DNA of 64,000 nt, taken from assembly GCF_050003625.1 (NCBI RefSeq), contig NC_134398.1, positions 71,415,635 through 71,479,634 on the forward strand. Direction: 5' to 3'. Within the stretch, counting starts at the first letter, position 1, and every line of letters begins with the position of its first letter. The DNA is from Haematobia irritans (lineage: Eukaryota > Arthropoda > Insecta > Diptera > Muscidae). Under the pieces are notes generated by a model that saw only the letters and a program-made list of their open reading frames with translations, searched no databases and was not told where the DNA came from. Below, one piece after another: positions 58,669 through 64,000 of the stretch. Both the position numbers and the translations under genes were made by a program.

Positions 58669-59872
58669 CTACCATTATACATTTTTATTATGAAACTGTA
58701 AATTGTGTCTTATTAAAGACAGAAGAGAACAGTGCTTGATATAAACGAAATGGACTGTTTTGTTGGTTCAAAAATAATTTTTTTATTGGAAAAATAAAAA
58801 TTTTGTACCAAACGATTTTTTTTTGGTGATAAATAAAAAACAAAACGAATTTTCGAAGAAATTCAAAAAACTCTAAAAACGTTTTCGGTACACATTTTCC
58901 AAACGTTTTTTTCTTTGCGTGCATATATAATCCTACAGCATTTCACATTTTTTTAGACCGACTCCACTGTGCTCTCCAACCACCGCAAAACTCACAAAAT
59001 TAGCTACTAACAACATCAACACCCCTGAACCTGAGCCATTTTAGCGTGGTAACTGCTAATGGATAGTTCTGTTGCCGGCTTGGCCGTATGTTGTTTACCA
59101 TTGTAGTTGTAGTTTGGCTGTGCTTTACGCTGAACTTTTTAATTGAATTAGTAATGATATTTGACACATTCGCCTCTCGTTCTGTCACTGTCGATGCACT
59201 GCAGTAGTAAACCCATAGAGTGGGGTAGAACTGAGGTGCTCTTGTCTTTGAATTGAAAATGTGAGAGCGCTCAATACGGACGGACACTCGATCAATTTCT
59301 CATATAAAATATGTTTATTCAAACATTATAGTACTCATTTCGTTAAAGGCCGGCAAACAGATCGGAAACACCGTTATTCACTACGCGCATCTTTTTCTGT
59401 TCTGTTTCTCGCTAAATTTTCCTATGGTTGCGTTGAATGTGTGATGTCGGGATTTTTGTCGTGTTTTTTAAATTTGGCAAAGATTTCTAAGAGCAGCAAC
59501 TTTGTAATGAAAAGTATTGAATTTTTAGTGCATTCCGTATATGAGTGATATAAGATCCTGTTAAAGTTTACGCCAAACTACGCGCGCCGTTATAGTCGCA
59601 ACATAATGCACATCTGACACCAACGGGGTTGTTAACAAACGACGAAAGTAAAACGAAGTGATAGTACAACCACCCACTCACTCACCCACCACTGTATCTG
59701 TGTTTGTGCGCAAGCCTCGTGAAGTGCGTATTCAAAACAAAATCTGAAAAAAAGAAAAATATCCATTTATATAAAACAAAAATAAATAGTGAAAATATTC
59801 CTGCAATAGTGAAAGTTTAAATAAAAGAGAATACCCAAATAGATCGGGAAGAGCAGAGATTTTTGTTTGAAA
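58669..59872 (+). other. Upstream region and leader of the second rost-like gene
   Basis: From about 58926 the sequence becomes less AT-rich and free of recognised repeats. 59560-59872 reads like a 5' untranslated leader (many stops, A-rich, 'aaaatgcaatt' start context). No TATA box or initiator can be assigned with confidence. The 95-codon frames on both strands at 59000-59548 match nothing and probably do not code. Confidence 0.45.
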
Positions 59873-59974
59873 ATGCAATTAACTGGCAAATGCTCAAATA
59901 GTTTTCGCAGTGAATTTAGATTAAAAAATTTTGGCTTTGATCACAATCACTTGGATGAGTTCTATCGATCACAG
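59873..59974 (+). CDS. Rolling-stone-like protein, first coding exon
   Basis: 34 codons from ATG to a GTATGT donor: MQLTGKCSNSFRSEFRLKNF followed by GFDHNHLDEFYRSQ. The end aligns with exon A of the gene at 11464-11574 (FGLSHQPVDDFVKSQ): FG..H...D-[ED]-F..SQ, and both exons stop after SQ in phase 0, where the family continues with WQ. This exon-phase match makes chance unlikely. The protein is expected to be a multipass membrane protein. The next exon is not found before 64000; the first intron is at least 4 kb and TE-laden. The start context AAAATG is good for an insect start. It is too short to stand out as an ORF. Confidence 0.7.
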
Positions 59975-60607
59975 GTATGTTTTTTTATTTATGCGCCTTG
60001 ACATTCAATTTATCACCGTCGACTTTTGTTTAAATTTTAGTACTAATTTCATGTTATAGTTTTGTTTAATAACAAAATAACTGATTCATCCCCTTTCAAA
60101 TTACGAAGATATTTATTAAAAATATGTATATGTTTATCCTTTAAACATTGATGTTCACTTTGAAATAGGGTTAAATTACAAAACCTATCGATTGCACAAT
60201 CTCATTCATTCATATATATGAACATTAATTTTGCATAATTTTTGTTTGAAAAATAACAAGGAAACCAAATAATGTCAACATAATGTATTCGTTTTTTTTA
60301 TATTTTTGAATATTCGTTTCTACTATATTGCAGAAGAACACATTCGGTTGGGGCGAATCTTGTTGCCTCTTGAAAAAATAAGTGAGAAATGACAAAACTT
60401 GCTTGGGCCAGATTCCGAGAATTTTAATTCAACCGGAGTGAAATGCTAAGCCTAATAAAATTATATACCTGTATTAAATTTCAGATTTATTGATGTTGCA
60501 AAATTAATCTGTAAAAGCAAAATCAAACTGTAACTTGTTATTACGAATTTTGTGATAACTAGAAGGGGAATGATCCAAAGCAAAAACACAAACACATTTT
60601 ATTCGTC
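59975..60607 (+). other. Start of intron 1
   Basis: Begins with the GTATGT donor; AT-rich; no other feature supported. Confidence 0.5.
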
Positions 60608-60950
60608 ACCACCGGGAGTTACCATGGTGCAATGGTTAGCATGGCCGGTGTGAATGCAAATGGATCAATACTAGATTCGACCAAAATACCAAAAAAATTT
60701 TCAGATGTTAATTTTCACGCTTAGTAATGCTGGTGACATTTCTGAGTGTTTCAAAGTTTCTCTAAGTGGTTTCGCCGCATTGTGGAACTCCGTTCGGATA
60801 AAAATAAGGTCCCTTGTCATTGAGGTAAACATAGAATCGGGCAGCACTTAGTGATAAGAGAGAAGCTCACCTCAGTGGTATCACAATGGATTGAATAGTC
60901 TGAGTGTGCCTGAAATATTGCTATGTCACTATACATAATCTAACCTTTCC
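60608..60950 (+). mobile_element. tRNA-derived SINE, full length
   Basis: tRNA-like head with A box TGGTGCAATGGTTAGCATGG and B box AGATTCGACC, then a body (AATGCTGGTGACATTTCTGA, GCATTGTGGAACTCCGTTCG, GGTCCCTTGTC), then a tail TGGTATCACAATGGATTGAA..GAGTGTGCCTGAAATA..CTAACC that resembles the last ~75 bp of the I-clade LINE at 24116-24192. A truncated relative is at 18155-18378. Confidence 0.8.
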
Positions 60951-61044
60951 GTAAAATAGGATACAAAGTGAAATTGGTGAAAAATTTCTATTGACTTTCA
61001 AGGCACAACTTCTAAATCAATGCAAAGGACCAAAAAACGGACTA

Positions 61045-61190
61045 CACTAATAGAAAAAGTTTCGTTATATTAACGAAATGTGTCGTTAAAAGTGAGCCAA
61101 TGAACCAAATTCATTGTATTAATGAAAATGTTTCATGATATCAATGAAAATTTTTCGTTGGCTCAATGTTAATGAAATTTTCTTTGTGTG
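61045..61190. mobile_element. 146-bp TA-flanked palindromic element
   Basis: TA at 61043-61044 and 61191-61192; ends CACTAATAGAAAAAG and AATTTTCTTTGTGTG; 'ttcgttatattaacgaaa'-type palindromes inside. Inverted relative at 61366-61593. Confidence 0.78.
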
Positions 61191-61310
61191 TATGTACTTC
61201 CATCTTATGACGAGCCCATGTAAAATTCATTGAATCCATGTTTGCACTACTACCGGATCACATATTGGGGATCCAAACAATTGCTTTGGAAGTTCTGTTT
61301 TTGCTAGGTA

Positions 61311-61721
61311 CACTGAAAAAAACATCCCCGGCTCCAAAGGTTTTGTCTTTACACTAATGATTTTACACACAAAGAAAATTTCATTAAAATTGAGCCAACG
61401 AAAACGTTTCATTGGTATAACGAAACATTTTCATTAATACTATGAACATATTCCTAATTAGTACGAAACGTTACGTTGATTAACAGAAAATTCATTATAA
61501 TAACGAAAAACCTCGTTGTATTAACGAATTCGTTTCATTGGCTCACTTTTAATGACACATTTCGTTAATATAACGAAAATTTTTCTATCAGTGTAGTATT
61601 GATTCCGAGCCAAAAAATCGGAGAATTGAAGTAAGGATACATTTAAGGCCCAACTCTATTTTAAATTTGCGTTTTACTATCAAAGTTAAATTCAACTAGA
61701 AATTATACTATTTTTTTCAGA
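61311..61721. mobile_element. CACTGAAAAAAA element, interrupted and shortened
   Basis: TA at 61309-61310; starts CACTGAAAAAAACATCCCC; body GTATTGATTCCGAG continues after the insertion 61366-61593; stops at 'tatttttttcag' near 61721 without the GTG|TA end. Confidence 0.65.
61366..61593. mobile_element. 228-bp TA-flanked palindromic element nested in 61311
   Basis: TA at 61364-61365 and 61594-61595; ends CACACAAAGAAAATTTC and ATTTTTCTATCAGTG. Copies at 14846 and 33089 show the host sequence uninterrupted (atttTGGTATTGATTCC type). Confidence 0.8.
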
Positions 61722-62929
61722 AGATAAAAACATTCTTCGACATTAAATTTAGAAATATTAATGTTTGGAGGAGGGAGCATAGACCAAGGAAGGTATAGAC
61801 AACGAAAGTGAATTCACGGCGCTGTAGTTTGTCTGCACACCGTAGATGGCTCTTTTTCGTCTGCAATTGAGTGATTTTTAAATTTGGCTTTAATTTGTTT
61901 TCTTTCGTTTGTTCTTTTGATGAAACACCAAATATTGGAAAAACATGTAAAACTCTATACATCCACATCTTTTTTGTAATGCAAATTGACTGATTTGTAC
62001 GGTAATTCTCGTTTTCCAAAAAGAAATTGAGTCACTTGACTGCGCAATTGAGTGGAATGACTGCGCACTGCAAATAAACAACACCATGGTGAATTATCAA
62101 GGTATGTCTCTATTTTAATTGGTCTATGGAGGGAGTCTATTTCAATTATGAGTGCTTTTGTGAGTCTAATACAAACGTTTTTAATGACATCTTTATCAAT
62201 TTCATAAATTCTGCACTCGTCGCTAGACTTTTCAAAAGAATACCCTAAATACCAATATTGATTAAACAAAGAATCAATACCACCTTCATAACAATCAAAT
62301 TTTATAGTTGGCAGTATATGTTAGTTGAGGTTCTTAAGCTTTTGAAAGTCTAATCCGAATTTTTGTATGAAAGATCATAGTCAATTAAACTTAATACTGT
62401 TCAAATTGAAAAAAAGCACCAAAAGCACTTTGAAAAGGCACTAAAAAGGCAATTTAGTGCTTTTTGATTTCCAAAAATTTGGTGCTAAAAGCATCAAATT
62501 GGCATCGCTGGGTTGTTGTGAAACTCTTTGTATATTGTTTCGGAAAATTGTTCGTGTATGAGTGCTTTCCTTTTGTCTTTGCGTTTGGCATGTTAATAAG
62601 GCTGCCCTAAAAATGTGATATGTTTAAATATTATTAAATTTGAATATTAAAATGTGTATTCGGGAATAAGAGAGTGATAAAGGAAAAACTGAGACGGCGG
62701 TTTTGGTTTGAAGTCAGCGTTTGATGTGTGTGGGCATGTGTTTTATTTACCTATATCGGCATCATGTTCTTCTTCTTGTGGCATAAAAAGAGACCGAGAC
62801 GTCAGAGGAGTAAGTTCAAAAGTTCACGATAAGGAAATTAAAAAATTAAACAGTGACAAATACTTCAAAGGATTTTCGTAACATCTAACGAAAGGGCCCT
62901 CGAAGTATTGTAGAGGTTACAAAAAATTA
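61722..62929. other. Intronic region, no recognised gene
   Basis: The longest frame, 62269-61955 minus (104 codons, MFNQYWYLGYSFEKSSDECR..), has mixed composition but no recognised family, and no splice partner was found. Reported only so it can be searched. Confidence 0.3.
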
Positions 62930-63078
62930 TTGTTTGTGAGAAAATGCTTTGAAACATATTATATGTTCACATACAAGAAACATCCGAATGTTTTGGCAAT
63001 ATCCAAAAATATATATGTATGCTTCCTGCAAAATATGTTGTTGGACATATGTTAGAGAAGCGATTATTTTGGGGGTGT
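62930..63078. repeat. One end of the tRNA-like TA-element
   Basis: 'gaaacatattatatgttcac', 'caaaatatgttgttggacat' and the terminus AGAAGCGATTATTTTGGGGGTG|TA match the left end of 7858-8974 reversed. Confidence 0.6.
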
Positions 63079-63183
63079 ACTGAACCTTGGTTCTGCACTG
63101 AAACAATAGGGTTGCAGGCACAAGATTTATTTTCCTTATTATAGGAATACTATTTTGCTAGCATAAAAGATGCAAAAGAAAGT

Positions 63184-63410
63184 GCACCAAAAAAAAAAAA
63201 ATAATTGTTGTATACAATCATTAATTTTTAATTGAAATGTCTTCCAATCACAGAAATGATAGTATCAATCACCGAAAGCAATTAAAGCAATTAAATAATT
63301 AATTGATATTATTAATTTTTTTGTTGATTTTTTTGTTGAATTAATTAAAATTTTAATTGGATAGTTTTGAAAAATCAATTTAAAATTTAATTGGAAATAT
63401 TCTGTGTGTC
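63184..63410. repeat. CAATTAA-type element
   Basis: A-rich start, 'aatcacagaaatgatagtat', 'aattaattgatattattaat', ending 'attctgtgtgt'. Termini decayed. Confidence 0.55.
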
Positions 63411-63680
63411 TGGTCCTTAAAATTAGGGAAATTGAGTATTTTTACATAAATGAAAAAAACTATGTTGAACCACAATTACTATTTCATATCCCTAATGGTT
63501 CTTTTTGTTTTAATTTCTTTCGTCGCACTCTTATACGAACGTAAATACTATGTTCATCGATTGTTAGCACGTTTTACTTAATCCTAACAGATTCGGAAAA
63601 AATAAGCTAAAAATATATCCATATATATTAGAACAGGTTGGTTTGTTGTGAAAAAATTATATTGCACATGTCGCTATATA

Positions 63681-64000
63681 AAGGGTGATTCTTTTGAGGT
63701 TAGGATTTTCATGCATTAGTATTTGACAGATCACGTGGGATTTCAGACATGGTGTCAAAGAGAAAGATGCTCAGTATGCTTTGACATTTCATCATGAATA
63801 GACTTACTAACGAGCCACAACGTCGAATTTTCAGTGAATGGGCCCTAGAAAAGTTGGCAGAAAATCCGCTTTTTTATCGACAAATTTTGTTCAGCGATGA
63901 GGCTCATTTCTGGTTGAATGGCTACGTAAATAAGCAAAATTGCCGCATTTGGAGTGAAGAGCAACCAGAAGCCGTTCAAGAACTGCCCATGCATCCCGAA
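63681..64000 (+). mobile_element. DD41D mariner, internally deleted, cut by window end
   Basis: TA at 63679-63680, then the left end of the 41655-type element, identical to position 41789 equivalent, where it jumps over about 371 bp (41790-42160 equivalent) to CCACAACGTCG. The deletion removes most of the DNA-binding domain (371 is not a multiple of three, so the frame is lost). The rest matches the intact copy to the window edge. Confidence 0.92.

Noticed and set aside
59000..59548. 95-codon frames on both strands upstream of the second rost-like exon
   Set aside because: No recognised family and no splice or start support; the region reads better as promoter and leader.
61955..62269. 104-codon minus-strand frame as a gene
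   Set aside because: Composition is mixed but no domain, homology or splice partner was recognised; kept only as a note for a database search.

Overview
This is a gene-poor, AT-rich nuclear window from an insect, most likely a higher (muscid-like) fly. That reading rests on spliced exons with GT..AG introns, DINE-1/HINE-like repeats with a (GTCY)n core, rosa-type DD41D mariners, tRNA-derived SINEs and I-, Jockey- and CR1-like LINEs. The species is inferred, not shown.

Only two host loci are supported. On the minus strand, 11012-11574 holds three in-phase exons of a Rolling-stone (rost) family multipass membrane protein. On the plus strand, 59873-59974 is the first coding exon of a second family member, with the same exon end (..SQ, phase 0) and its own untranslated leader. 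They are transcribed away from each other, and the ~48 kb between their start codons is almost entirely transposable elements (TEs).

Region by region: 1-9.4 kb has a DD41D remnant, Jockey-, CR1- and I/Jockey-like LINE wrecks, a HINE-like repeat and a TA-flanked element carrying tRNA-like sequences. 9.4-10.9 kb is a frameshifted DD41D mariner beside a (TA)n array. 11-12.8 kb is the first rost-like gene. 12.8-24.2 kb holds two inverted copies of one I-clade LINE with EN, RT and RNase H; the minus copy is split by a hAT element that is itself split by a TA element. 24-33 kb is AT-rich, with a (TA)n array, a 750-bp palindrome and a tandem array carrying nuclear-receptor-type half-sites. 33-48 kb is the deepest nest: HINE copies, a DD34D mariner, an intact DD41D mariner (361-aa ORF), a 2.4-kb TA element and a DD37E Tc1-like element with one nonsense codon. 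48-58.7 kb has two TSD-supported hAT elements, a DD41D deletion derivative and a nested 3-kb TA element. 58.9-64 kb is the leader, exon 1 and first intron of the second rost-like gene, with a SINE and small TA elements.

Three themes stand out. (1) About a dozen insertions of many sequence families share one end signature, TA|CAC..A-tract..T-tract..GTG|TA, and several empty sites can be rebuilt from paralogous copies in the window. (2) Three HINE-like families all carry 153-bp tandem units with a recognisably common core. (3) One TA-element family carries tRNA-like pol III promoter sequences, and a SINE shares its 3' tail with the I-clade LINE. No CRISPR array, rRNA gene, intact tRNA gene or prokaryotic feature was seen.
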